Part shown: positions 1 through 6,562 of the stretch, piece after piece
How the letters are laid out: the number at the start of each line of letters is the position of its first letter
How positions within the stretch are numbered: position 1 is the first letter of the stretch
Assembly (NCBI GenBank): GCA_036009105.1
Contig: DASYMJ010000247.1
Location: 1-15,461, forward strand
Length of the DNA stretch: 15,461 nt
Direction: 5' to 3'
DNA from: JAFAVZ01 sp036009105
GTDB taxonomy: Bacteria > Acidobacteriota > Thermoanaerobaculia > Gp7-AA8
Made by a program: the position numbers and the translations under genes
The notes under the pieces: model-generated
The model's input: only the letters and a program-made list of their open reading frames with translations
Told to the model about the DNA's origin: nothing
Database searches by the model: none

Positions 1-172
1 AGGAGGCCTTGAAGACGAGCTGGATGCCGAGCTCGTCCCGCAGCGCGCGCAGCGTGCGCGCCATGCGCAGGGCATGCTCCCGCGACTCGATCACGCACGG
101 GCCGGCGATGAAGAGGGGCGGCTGGCCGCCGCCGAAGGAGACGGTGTCGGTGATGGAGATGGTTCGCGTCAT
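1..172 (-). CDS. kdsA: 3-deoxy-8-phosphooctulonate (Kdo-8-P) synthase, N-terminal part
   Basis: This is the 5' end of a minus-strand gene that runs off the left edge; 57 codons are visible. The protein begins MTRTISITDTVSFGGG and carries FIAGPCVIES at about residues 21-30, the hallmark N-terminal strand of KdsA, followed by a helix ending in LVFKAS. KdsA condenses phosphoenolpyruvate with arabinose-5-phosphate to give Kdo-8-phosphate for the LPS inner core, in the cytoplasm. The cysteine of GPCVIES is the metal-binding position in metal-dependent KdsA enzymes; whether this one is metal-dependent cannot be judged from the fragment. DAHP synthase shares the fold, but the short N-terminus and CVIES form fit KdsA, and kdsB and pyrG lie on the same strand nearby. 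The ATG at 172 is preceded by a -10-like hexamer rather than a ribosome binding site. Confidence 0.93.
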   Translation of the reverse strand, partial: MTRTISITDTVSFGGGQPPLFIAGPCVIESREHALRMARTLRALRDELGIQLVFKAS

Positions 173-179
173 CAGGATG

Positions 180-185
180 AGGATA
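180..185 (-). promoter_or_regulatory. putative -10 element of kdsA (TATCCT)
   Basis: On the minus strand TATCCT is followed by 7 bases and then the kdsA ATG. With the usual distance from -10 to the transcript start, transcription would begin at or next to the start codon, giving a leaderless mRNA. No convincing -35 is visible, because the DNA just upstream belongs to a repeat element. The call rests on position and resemblance only. Confidence 0.35.
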
Positions 186-186
186 G

Positions 187-314
187 CTGATCGCGGGCGG
201 CGGGCGGCGGGCTGTTGGCGATCAGCGATCAGCGATCAGCGATCAGGAGCACGGGCCACGACGGCCGAATCTCGGCGGTCCTCCTGATCGCCGATCGCTG
301 CTCGCCGCTCGCCG
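187..314. repeat. heptamer-array repeat element, copy A1
   Basis: Four exact tandem copies of GCGATCA lie at 218-245. They are followed by an 11-bp perfect inverted pair (239-249 with 281-291), extendable with a mismatch to 232-249 and 281-298, and then by two GCTCGCC heptamers at 300-313. The element fills most of the divergent gap between kdsA and the beta-helix gene. A related copy lies upstream of kdsB at 4691-4796. Both have a 28-bp array of four heptamers next to TGTTGG and a second array of GCTCGCC-type heptamers. The transcript could fold into a long hairpin. Heptameric short tandem repeats are known from cyanobacteria; this set looks analogous rather than identical. Confidence 0.75.
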
Positions 315-347
315 AACCAGGCACGCCATCCGCAATTATTTGCATTT

Positions 348-1673
348 ATGAAACAGCGAATTCTGATGCTTCTCCCGCTCACCATCCTGCTCGCTGCTTC
401 GGCTAACGCGACCACTTACCACGTCGCCACCACCGGCAGCGATACGAACCCGGGCACTTCCACCCAACCCTTCCGCACCATCACCAAAGCCGTCACGCTG
501 GCGGCGCTCACGGCCGGGGACACGGTCTACGTCCACACCGGCACGTACAACGAGACGGTCACCATCTGGCATAAGTACGGGACCTCCACCAATCCGATCT
601 ACATCGCCAATGCGCCGAACGAGTCGCCGGTCATCGACGGCACGGGCAAGACCGGCAACGCGGTCGTGGCCATCGACGAGTCGTCCTACATCCACTTCGA
701 CGGCTTCGAGGTGAAGAACGGCAGCGCCAGCGGCATCCTGGTCTGGGACGCCGATCACATCCAGGTCCGCTGGTGCGAGGTGCACGACTGCCAGAAGTTC
801 GGCATCCACGCCGGCACTGACACGTGGGGCACCACGCACGACATCCTCTTCGAGGGCAACGACGTCCACGCCTGCGTGCTGGAGAACTCCGCGCGCACCG
901 GGACGAGCGGCTGGACGCAGGCGATGTCCTCCTACCAGGCGGACTACGTGGAGATGAAGGACAACTACGTCTACGAGAACTACGGCGAGGGGCTGGACCT
1001 GGTGGTCACCGACCACGGCAACATTCACGGCAACTGGGTCAGCAGCAACTACAGCGCGAACATCTATCTCGACAACGCGCAGTACGTCACCGTCGACCGC
1101 AACTTCGTCTCCTTCACCAACTCCGGCTTCACCCGCAACGGCGGCGCGGCGCACGGGATCGCGGTGGCCAATGAGTACTACACCACGCAGAACCCGTCCA
1201 CCGACATCACCGTCACGAACAACATCTCGGCGTGGTGCAAGAGCGGCTTCCTCTACGGCAACTGGGAGTACAACGGCGGCCTGCACAACACCACCATCGC
1301 CAACAACACGTTCTACCACTCGGAGTACGCGAACATCTGGATCGAGACGGCGAGCCACGACACGACGGTGGTGAAGAACAACATCTTCAGCGCCTACACC
1401 ACCGTGCCGAACGCCGTCTCGCCGACCTCCGGCTTCACCTACGCCTACAACAACTGGTACGGCGGCACCTCCGGCTCGACCATCACCGGCTCCGGCGACG
1501 TGGTGGGCGACCCGAAACTGGTCAACCCGGGCAACGGCACGGCCAATGATTTCAAGCTGCAGTCGACCTCGCCCTGCCGCAACGCGGGCACGACGGTCAG
1601 CGCGGTGACCACCGATTACTGGGGCACCTCGCGCAGCGGGACGTACGACATCGGCGCGCACGAGTACAACTGA
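348..1673 (+). CDS. secreted right-handed parallel beta-helix protein
   Basis: A 441-residue protein with a clear signal peptide (Lys/Arg start, hydrophobic LLPLTILLAA, likely cleavage after SANA near residue 21). The mature N-terminus (YHVATTGSDTNPGT, then PFRTITKAV and GDTVYVHTGTY) is the DUF1565-like opening typical of extracellular beta-helix proteins. Residues 100-350 repeat Asn-rich turns (VKNNIF, IANNTFY, VTNNISAW, MKDNYVYENYGEGL) as in pectate-lyase-like right-handed helices. The C-terminus (SPCRNAGT to GTYDIGAHEYN) matches the end seen in choice-of-anchor Q proteins. A polysaccharide lyase, hydrolase or surface-binding role is possible, but no catalytic set can be assigned. The gene faces the opposite way from the kds/pyrG genes around it and has a repeat element on each side. 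No Shine-Dalgarno precedes the ATG; an A+T-rich patch with an AATTAT hexamer (334-339) ends 8 bases before it. Confidence 0.88.
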   Translation: MKQRILMLLPLTILLAASANATTYHVATTGSDTNPGTSTQPFRTITKAVTLAALTAGDTVYVHTGTYNETVTIWHKYGTSTNPIYIANAPNESPVIDGTGKTGNAVVAIDESSYIHFDGFEVKNGSASGILVWDADHIQVRWCEVHDCQKFGIHAGTDTWGTTHDILFEGNDVHACVLENSARTGTSGWTQAMSSYQADYVEMKDNYVYENYGEGLDLVVTDHGNIHGNWVSSNYSANIYLDNAQYVTVDRNFVSFTNSGFTRNGGAAHGIAVANEYYTTQNPSTDITVTNNISAWCKSGFLYGNWEYNGGLHNTTIANNTFYHSEYANIWIETASHDTTVVKNNIFSAYTTVPNAVSPTSGFTYAYNNWYGGTSGSTITGSGDVVGDPKLVNPGNGTANDFKLQSTSPCRNAGTTVSAVTTDYWGTSRSGTYDIGAHEYN

Positions 1674-1741
1674 TGTAGGGCCGGCTCTCAGCCGGCCCGA
1701 TAGCAACGGATGGCTGGGCCGGCTGGAGAGCCGGCCCTACA
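1674..1741. repeat. paired GGGCCGGCT hairpin element, copy C1
   Basis: Two short hairpins stand in tandem: GGGCCGGCT with AGCCGGCCC at 1678-1698, and again at 1716-1737. Together they also form one long palindrome, because 1674-1689 is the exact reverse complement of 1726-1741 (16 bp). The element starts one base after the stop of the beta-helix gene and ends six bases before the stop of the convergent membrane protein gene. It could therefore act as a two-way terminator. The same core recurs at 14261-14321. The doublet layout resembles REP/BIME elements; no transposase is present in the window. Confidence 0.8.
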
Positions 1742-1747
1742 TTTTGT

Positions 1748-2161
1748 TCAGCGTACGAGCAGCGGCGCGGGTTTTCGCGCCCCGAGCGCGGCACCGGCGA
1801 TCGCCGCCACGGCCACCAGCAGCAGGCTCACCACCCAGAACCACGGCGGGTGGGGGATCTGGAACATGTTCGCGATGGCGGCGGCGAACACGAGCACGCC
1901 CGGAGTCACGGCCGGCCCGGCGCGCTTGCCGATCCTTGCGGCGAGCCAGCAGCCGCAGAACGTCCCCAGCGTCCAGCCGAGGATGATCATCAGCAATGCG
2001 CCGGGCGGCATCTGCGCGGCGGCGCGGGCCAGGGCGGCCGGATCCTCGACGTTCATGCCGGGCGGCGGCGGGTAGAGGGCGTGGCTCACCACCTCCACCA
2101 CGATGATGATGCCCACCGCCAGCAGCACTCCGGCGACGATGCCTGCCAGGACGCGGAGCAT
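1748..2161 (-). CDS. small four-helix membrane protein, unknown function
   Basis: A 137-residue protein that I do not recognise as a named family. It is almost entirely hydrophobic, with about four membrane segments: residues 3-27 (VLAGIVAGVLLAVGIIIVVEV), about 53-75 (ALLMIILGWTLGTFCGCWLA), and two near the C-terminus (VLVFAAAIANMF and WFWVVSLLLVAVAAIAGAALGA). A short loop with a Pro run (PPPPG) follows helix 1. Its ATG lies two bases after the pyrG stop codon, so it is almost certainly co-transcribed with, and translationally coupled to, pyrG. No catalytic motif or transporter signature is visible. It is followed by a hairpin element that probably ends the kdsB-pyrG transcript. Confidence 0.8.
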   Translation of the reverse strand: MLRVLAGIVAGVLLAVGIIIVVEVVSHALYPPPPGMNVEDPAALARAAAQMPPGALLMIILGWTLGTFCGCWLAARIGKRAGPAVTPGVLVFAAAIANMFQIPHPPWFWVVSLLLVAVAAIAGAALGARKPAPLLVR

Positions 2162-2163
2162 GG

Positions 2164-3816
2164 CTAGACCTGCTGCATCTCCGCGGCTTTCGGCATGGCC
2201 ATGGTCGTCTTGTTCGAGTTGCGGTACGCGCGGGCTGCCGCGATGAAGGAGCGGAACAGCGGATGCGGCGCGCTCGGCCGCGACTTGTACTCGGGATGGA
2301 ACTGGCAGCCGACGAACCAGGGATGGTCGGCCAGTTCCACGATCTCCACGAACTTGCCGTCGGGCGAAGCGCCGGTCACGCGCAGGCCGCGCGCCTCCAC
2401 CGCCGGCACGTACTCCGGGTTCACCTCGTAGCGATGGCGATGCCGCTCTTCGATCGACTCCGTGCCGTAGGCCTCGCGGGCGATGGAGCCCTCGCGCAGC
2501 TGGGCCGGGTATTTGCCCAGGCGCATCGTGCCGCCCAGGGCGTCGACGCCGATCAGGTCGCGCAGCTTGTAGATGATCTTGTACGGCGCCTCGTCGTCGA
2601 ACTCCGTCGAGTTCGCGCCGACCATCCCCACCACGTTGCGCGCGAACTCGATGGTCGCGCACTGCATGCCGAGACAGATGCCGAAGTAGGGGATCTTGCG
2701 CTCCCGGGCGTAGCGGATGGCGCGCAGCTTCCCTTCCACGCCCCGCGCGCCGAAGCCGGGGCCGACCAGGATGCCGTCCACCGAGGTCAGCTCGCCGTGG
2801 TAGCCCTCTTCCTCCAGCGACTCGGAGTCGATGTAGACGATGCGCACCTTCACGTTGTTGGCGATGCCGCCGTGGGTGAGCGCCTCGTTGAGCGACTTGT
2901 AGGAGTCGCCGAACTCCACGTACTTGCCGACGAAGCCGATGCGCACCTCATCTTCCGGATGGCGCAGCTTGCGCACGATCTCCTCCCACTTGGTCAGCGC
3001 GCCGACCTCCTCGTGCGGGAGGTGGAGCTTGTCCAGCAGGATCTCGTCGAGCCCCTCGCGGGAGAACGTGAGCGGCACCTGGTAGATGAACTCGACGTCG
3101 AGGGCGGGGATGACCGAGTCGTCCTCCACGTTGCAGAAGAGGGCGATCTTCTTCTTCATCTCCTCCGGGATGGGGCGCTCGGAGCGGCAGAGCAGGACGT
3201 CCGGCTGGATGCCGATCTCGCGCAGCTTCTGCACCGAGTGCTGCGTCGGCTTCGTCTTCAGCTCCTCGGAGGCCTTGATGTAAGGCACGAGGGTGAGGTG
3301 GACGTTGATCGCGTTGCCGCGGCCGACTTCCAGGCGGAACTGGCGGATCGCTTCCAGGAAGGGGAGCGACTCGATGTCGCCCACCGTGCCGCCGATCTCG
3401 ACGATGACCACGTCCACTCCTTCCGAGACGTCGCGGATGCATTTCTTGATCTCGTCCGTGATGTGGGGGATGACCTGTACCGTCTTGCCGAGGTAGTCGC
3501 CCCGGCGCTCTTTCTCGATGACGCGCAGGTAGACCCGGCCGGTGGTGAAGTTGTTCTTGCGCGTGGCGCGCATGGTGGTGAAGCGCTCGTAGTGACCGAG
3601 GTCGAGGTCGGTCTCCGCGCCGTCGTCGGTGACGAAGACTTCGCCGTGCTGGAACGGCGACATCGTCCCCGGATCGACGTTGATGTAGGGATCGAACTTC
3701 TGCAGCGTGACGCGGAAGCCGCGCGCCTCGAGCAACGCGCCGATGGAAGCCGCGGCGATGCCCTTGCCCAGGCCCGATACGACGCCGCCGGTGATGAAGA
3801 TGTATTTGGTGCTCAT
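2164..3816 (-). CDS. pyrG: CTP synthase (glutamine hydrolysing)
   Basis: A full-length 550-residue CTP synthase, which makes CTP from UTP, ATP and glutamine in the cytoplasm. The synthetase domain begins KYIFITGGVVSGLGKG (P-loop-like, residues 4-19) and continues with QKFDPYINVDPGTMSPFQHGEVFVTDDGAETDLDLGHYERF. The glutamine amidotransferase domain starts near residue 292; it has the nucleophile Cys381 in GICLGMQ and the His507/Glu509 pair in FHPEY. The oxyanion strand reads VGPGFG rather than the more common VPGGFG, a variation also found in other phyla. The C-terminal tail after FIAAARAY is a little longer than in E. coli (545 residues). Start choice is firm: AGGAGG lies 6 bases upstream. 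It sits downstream of kdsB, whose product uses CTP, and upstream of a coupled membrane protein. Confidence 0.98.
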   Translation of the reverse strand: MSTKYIFITGGVVSGLGKGIAAASIGALLEARGFRVTLQKFDPYINVDPGTMSPFQHGEVFVTDDGAETDLDLGHYERFTTMRATRKNNFTTGRVYLRVIEKERRGDYLGKTVQVIPHITDEIKKCIRDVSEGVDVVIVEIGGTVGDIESLPFLEAIRQFRLEVGRGNAINVHLTLVPYIKASEELKTKPTQHSVQKLREIGIQPDVLLCRSERPIPEEMKKKIALFCNVEDDSVIPALDVEFIYQVPLTFSREGLDEILLDKLHLPHEEVGALTKWEEIVRKLRHPEDEVRIGFVGKYVEFGDSYKSLNEALTHGGIANNVKVRIVYIDSESLEEEGYHGELTSVDGILVGPGFGARGVEGKLRAIRYARERKIPYFGICLGMQCATIEFARNVVGMVGANSTEFDDEAPYKIIYKLRDLIGVDALGGTMRLGKYPAQLREGSIAREAYGTESIEERHRHRYEVNPEYVPAVEARGLRVTGASPDGKFVEIVELADHPWFVGCQFHPEYKSRPSAPHPLFRSFIAAARAYRNSNKTTMAMPKAAEMQQV

Positions 3817-3822
3817 GCGCAG

Positions 3823-3828
3823 CCTCCT
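3823..3828 (-). promoter_or_regulatory. strong Shine-Dalgarno of pyrG (AGGAGG)
   Basis: A perfect AGGAGG on the minus strand with a 6-base spacer to the pyrG ATG. It fixes the start and contrasts with kdsA, kdsB and the substrate-binding protein gene, which lack such a site. Confidence 0.85.
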
Positions 3829-3894
3829 GTAGGGAATGCAAAAAAGTAGCTAGCAGGGAGTTTCGAGAGGAGAGAGGTGGGGAGCGAGAGGGGA

Positions 3895-3933
3895 GAGTTC
3901 GGCGTGGGGAGCCAACGGCTCACCAACGAACTC
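3895..3933 (-). terminator. hairpin just after the kdsB stop codon
   Basis: GAGTTC at 3895-3900 pairs with GAACTC at 3928-3933, and the inner GGAGCC/GGCTC pairs around a short AAC loop, with a small bulge in between. On the minus strand the hairpin begins five bases after the kdsB stop. There is no T-run, and pyrG follows about 80 bases later, so it may attenuate read-through, stabilise the mRNA end or be a decayed repeat. The rest of the 122-base gap is purine-rich on the plus strand. Confidence 0.4.
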
Positions 3934-3938
3934 CGATC

Positions 3939-4670
3939 TCATGAATGCAGTTTTGCAAGCTCGCTCTCAACACGGGCCACATCCTCGGGTCGGTCGACGC
4001 CGAGGTGCGGCTTCGAGGTCTTCAATACCGCAATTCTAAAGCCCCGCTGCAGGGCCCGCAACTGCTCGAGGGATTCAGCCAGTTCCAGGGGGGAGGGCGG
4101 CAGGGCCACGAAGCGCTGGATGGCGTCGCGGCGGTAGGCGTAAACGCCGATGTGCCGCAGCGCCGTCTCACGGCTGCCGATCGGCGCGCGCGAGAAGTAG
4201 AGCGCGTTGCCGGCATCGTCGATGACCACCTTCACGATGTCGCGGGCGCGGTGCTCCTCGTCGCTCTCCAGCGGCGAGGCGAGCGTCCCCATTTCGGCGC
4301 CCCCTTCGGTGAGCATCGCGATCAGCGTATCGACCGTGGCGATGTCGATCAGCGGCTCATCCCCCTGCACGTTGATGATGAGGTCGAAGCGCTGCCCCTC
4401 CTGGGCCTCGATGAGCGGCAGCGCGGCGGCGATGCGATCCGTGCCGCTCTGGAACTCGCCTTCCGGCGCCACGACTTTGCCGCCGAAGCTCGTCACATGC
4501 GAGGCGATGCGCCCGTCATCCGTCGCCACGTACACGGCCGCGGCCCGGGCCGAGCCGACGGCCCGCCGGTAGACCCGCTCGATCAGCGAAACGCCCGCGA
4601 TCGGTACCAGCGGTTTGCCGGGGAAGCGCGTGGAGCCGTAGCGGGCGGGCACTACAATCACGGCGGCCAT
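3939..4670 (-). CDS. kdsB: CMP-Kdo synthetase (3-deoxy-manno-octulosonate cytidylyltransferase)
   Basis: A 243-residue cytidylyltransferase, close to the usual length of about 250. It activates Kdo with CTP to CMP-Kdo for LPS inner-core assembly. Visible motifs are the nucleotide-binding VVPARYGSTRFPGKPL (residues 6-21), SGTDRIA (about 75-81), the metal/nucleotide motif NVQGDEP (Asp104), HIGVYAYRR, and the C-terminal HLGVDRPEDVARVE. I chose the ATG at 4670 because the family starts just before VIVVPARYGSTR; reading further upstream translates only repeat DNA. No Shine-Dalgarno is seen, but a TAGAAT hexamer ends 11 bases upstream. pyrG, supplier of its CTP substrate, follows 122 bases downstream, and kdsA is on the same strand about 2 kb beyond that. 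The second, fifth and sixth codons and beyond include ATT and GTA, rare choices in this DNA (see the TACAAT site). Confidence 0.97.
   Translation of the reverse strand: MAAVIVVPARYGSTRFPGKPLVPIAGVSLIERVYRRAVGSARAAAVYVATDDGRIASHVTSFGGKVVAPEGEFQSGTDRIAAALPLIEAQEGQRFDLIINVQGDEPLIDIATVDTLIAMLTEGGAEMGTLASPLESDEEHRARDIVKVVIDDAGNALYFSRAPIGSRETALRHIGVYAYRRDAIQRFVALPPSPLELAESLEQLRALQRGFRIAVLKTSKPHLGVDRPEDVARVESELAKLHS
4653..4658 (+). promoter_or_regulatory. putative plus-strand -10 (TACAAT) inside the kdsB start region
   Basis: TACAAT on the plus strand falls within the first codons of kdsB, where it forces the A+T-rich codons ATT GTA for Ile-Val; neighbouring Ile and Val codons are mostly ATC, GTC and GTG. 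It would direct transcription toward the membrane-anchored protein gene, with a start near 4665. Evidence is a hexamer match plus local codon choice only. Confidence 0.3.
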
Positions 4671-4681
4671 GGACGGCGGGG

Positions 4682-4687
4682 ATTCTA
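4682..4687 (-). promoter_or_regulatory. putative -10 element of kdsB (TAGAAT)
   Basis: TAGAAT on the minus strand ends 11 bases before the kdsB ATG, giving an expected leader of only about five bases. The heptamer repeat copy A2 begins immediately upstream, as happens at kdsA. No -35 was found. Confidence 0.35.
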
Positions 4688-4690
4688 GCA

Positions 4691-4796
4691 ACGAGCGGGC
4701 GGCGAGCAGCGAGCGGCGAGCAGGAGAGGCGAACGGCGGCAATCTCCTCGGTTCTTCCGATCGCCGATCGCCGATCGCCGATCGCCAACACGCTGA
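4691..4796. repeat. heptamer-array repeat element, copy A2
   Basis: Four tandem CCGATCG heptamers lie at 4757-4784, followed by CCAACA. A second array of GGCGAGC/AGCGAGC heptamers lies at 4701-4721. Read on the minus strand it matches the plus strand of copy A1 (TGTTGG, then four GCGATCR-type heptamers, then CTCCTG and GCTCGCC heptamers). Relative to the downstream Kdo gene, the two copies are therefore in opposite orientations. It separates kdsB from the divergent gene at 4807. An open reading frame from ATG 4669 passes through it, but the translated repeat (SDRRSPIADRQ) does not look like protein. Confidence 0.7.
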
Positions 4797-4806
4797 TCGC
4801 CAGCTT

Positions 4807-5742
4807 TTGTCACGTCTCACCATCGTCCTCCTCCTCACCGTCACCCTCTTCGCCGGCTTTTTTCACCTCAACCGGGTGTACGGCCACAAGTTTCACGACG
4901 TGACCGGCCGGGCGGAGTGGATCTGGGCCCGCACGGAGCTGAGCCGGGAGCAGCCGCTGGCGTTCTTCGCCGTGCGCGATTTCGAGCTGCCGCCGAGCCG
5001 GCTCTTCACCAGGATCAAGATCGCCGCCGATCCGGAGTACGCGCTGTTCTTCAACGGCCGCCCGATCGGCGGGCGGCGGCAGGGCGAGCAGGTGAAGCTC
5101 GACCTGTTCGACGTCTCCCCGCTCGCGCGCGACGGCCGCAACCGCATCATGGTCGTGGTGCGCAGCACCAACGGCGTGGGCGGCCTCATCGCCGCGGTCG
5201 ACATCGCGCCGGAGGTGGAGAACTACGTGATCACCGACGGCGGCTGGAAGATCTTCCGGCAGTGGCATCCCGGGATCGCCGTCCGCGACGCGCGCGACGA
5301 GCGCGCCGAGGCGCCCATGCTCTTCGGCGAGCCGCCCCTGGGGCGCTGGAACTACCTGCAGACCACGCCCGGCGTTCCCGACCAGCCGGCCAGATCAATC
5401 GCCCCGCCGGTGAGCGCCACGCGGCTGAAGGTCAAGGTGTTGACGGTGAAGCCGGTGGGCGGCATCGCCGTCGTCGGCACCTCGCCGGCCGGCGCCATCG
5501 CCTTCGACTTCGGCCGCATCCTCGACGCCCGCCTCCGCCTGACCCTCACCCTCCCCTCGCCGGTGAACCGCCGCGTCAACGTCCGCTTCGCGAACACGCC
5601 GGGCGAGCTGACCGCGCTGGAAGGAGGCATGACCCCCTTCGTCTTCGCCGCCGGCGAGCGGACGGTGATCGACCCCGAGGTGCGGCACTTCCGCTACGCG
5701 ATGGTGTACGGGGGGCAGGCGAGGGTGGAGGCGGTGGAGTAG
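4807..5742 (+). CDS. membrane-anchored beta-sandwich protein, rhamnosidase N-domain-like
   Basis: From TTG 4807 this is a 311-residue protein. It opens with an uncleaved-looking membrane anchor (SRLTIVLLLTVTLFAGFF), then a soluble part. Residues after GRAEWIWARTEL, with FFAVRDFELP, ADPEYALFFNGRPIGG, VKLDLFDVSPLARDGRN and ITDGGWKIF, resemble the jelly-roll sugar-binding domains of family 78 alpha-rhamnosidases and family 2 glycosidases. No catalytic (alpha/alpha)6 barrel follows, so it may bind glycans without cleaving them. A second beta-rich region ends DPEVRHFRYAMVYGGQ. The in-frame ATG at 4669 overlaps the kdsB start codon, and everything from there to 4806 is repeat DNA, so I place the start after it; neither start has a Shine-Dalgarno. 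The gene is divergent from kdsB, which may hint at an envelope role. Confidence 0.7.
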   Translation: MSRLTIVLLLTVTLFAGFFHLNRVYGHKFHDVTGRAEWIWARTELSREQPLAFFAVRDFELPPSRLFTRIKIAADPEYALFFNGRPIGGRRQGEQVKLDLFDVSPLARDGRNRIMVVVRSTNGVGGLIAAVDIAPEVENYVITDGGWKIFRQWHPGIAVRDARDERAEAPMLFGEPPLGRWNYLQTTPGVPDQPARSIAPPVSATRLKVKVLTVKPVGGIAVVGTSPAGAIAFDFGRILDARLRLTLTLPSPVNRRVNVRFANTPGELTALEGGMTPFVFAAGERTVIDPEVRHFRYAMVYGGQARVEAVE

Positions 5743-5746
5743 CAGA

Positions 5747-5818
5747 GTTGTCAGTTATCAGTTGTCGGTTGTCAGTAGAAGCGGGTCAACCGACAACTGA
5801 TAACTGACCACCGACAAC
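5747..5818. repeat. heptamer hairpin repeat, copy B1
   Basis: The left arm is tandem heptamers GTTGTCA, GTTATCA, GTTGTCG, GTTGTCA (5747-5774). The right arm, after a short spacer, is their inverted counterpart. A perfect 19-bp stem joins 5753-5771 with 5787-5805. The right arm carries one extra heptamer, consistent with gain or loss of units. The element fills the whole convergent gap, from four bases after one stop codon to the base before the other, so it is well placed as a two-way terminator. A sister copy lies in the other convergent gap at 9204-9268. Confidence 0.85.
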
Positions 5819-6538
5819 TCAGTACAGCACCTTCCTCACAAAGTACTCCTGCAGCGAGATCGTCTTTCCGTCCAGGGCGGCCGCGTCTTCGCGGGTCATC
5901 TGGAAGCGGCCGGAGGAGCCGCCGGTGGTCGTCTTCATGAAGAGCTCGACCATGTCCACCTGCGTGCCGGTCACGCCGGCGTTGCGGACGATGAGGAAGG
6001 ACGTCGCGGAGATGGCGTTGAAGACCTTGTCCTCACTGTCGGCGGTCAGCTCGACCCGGAAGGAGTTCGCGCCGGTCGGGGTCAGCTTCTGCTCGAAGAT
6101 GCCGACGTTCTCGTAGGCGCGGCCGAAGCGCTGCAGCACCTCGTCCGAGATCATCGGCCCGCTGTAGATCGGCGCGGTGGGGGCGGTGGAGGTGCGGGGC
6201 GCATCGGCGGTCGGCTTCTTGAGGTGGATCTGCGAGCCGAGGGAGGGCCCTTTCTGCTGTTGCGCGCCGACGGCGGGGAGGTTCGGCTGGAGGTCGATCA
6301 GCTTCGCGTCGCCCAGGCCGAGCTTGGTCATCTGCTCCGACTTCGCCTCGTCGATCTCGGAGAGGTTGACCTCGATCAGCTGGCCGGTCGTGGTGCGGAA
6401 GCGGGCCTTGGCGCCGTTCACCGTCCATTTCGCCTGGGCGACATATTGCGTCCCGTTCCGGAGCACTACGTTGTACGTGGCGAACGACTGCGCGGCGAAG
6501 AGGAGGGAGAACGCGGCGAGCGCGATGATCTTTCTCAT
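5819..6538 (-). CDS. secreted protein of unknown function
   Basis: A 239-residue protein with a signal peptide (MRKIIALAAFSLLFAAQSFA, probable cleavage near residue 20), so periplasmic or exported. I do not recognise a named family. The first 60 mature residues (NVVLRNGTQYVAQAKW, ARFRTTTGQLIEVNLSEID) look like a small beta-barrel of the kind found in outer-membrane-associated lipid or peptidoglycan-linked proteins. A Pro/Thr/Ala linker (TSTAPTAP) follows, and the C-terminal half (NSFRVELTADSEDKVFNAISATSFLIVRNAG, then EYFVRKVLY) is a probable mixed alpha/beta domain. GAGGA lies 5 bases before the ATG and TATAAT about 24 bases upstream on the same strand. It is divergent from aroF and convergent with the membrane-anchored gene. 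Confidence 0.8.
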   Translation of the reverse strand: MRKIIALAAFSLLFAAQSFATYNVVLRNGTQYVAQAKWTVNGAKARFRTTTGQLIEVNLSEIDEAKSEQMTKLGLGDAKLIDLQPNLPAVGAQQQKGPSLGSQIHLKKPTADAPRTSTAPTAPIYSGPMISDEVLQRFGRAYENVGIFEQKLTPTGANSFRVELTADSEDKVFNAISATSFLIVRNAGVTGTQVDMVELFMKTTTGGSSGRFQMTREDAAALDGKTISLQEYFVRKVLY

Positions 6539-6562
6539 GGAATCCTCGGGTCGAATCCGGTG

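Noticed and set aside
218..245. Possible CRISPR or small repeat array
   Set aside because: The units are 7 bp, contiguous and without spacers; no cas genes are present.
218..298. GATC-rich cluster as a DnaA/SeqA-type origin region or HIP1 sites
   Set aside because: No DnaA boxes, no A+T-rich unwinding region and no origin-linked genes; the words are not the exact GCGATCGC octamer of HIP1.
336..1706. Minus-strand open frame opposite the beta-helix gene
   Set aside because: Val/Arg/Asp-rich shadow; the plus-strand frame has a signal peptide and a recognisable C-terminal anchor-type end.
2743..2766. PyrG oxyanion motif VGPGFG instead of VPGGFG as a possible loss of glutaminase function
   Set aside because: The Cys381, His507 and Glu509 triad is intact and similar PGFG forms are familiar from other phyla, so this looks like lineage variation.
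4669..4806. N-terminal extension of the membrane-anchored protein from ATG 4669
   Set aside because: It is made of repeat A2, overlaps the kdsB start codon, and its translation is low-complexity; kept only as an alternative start.
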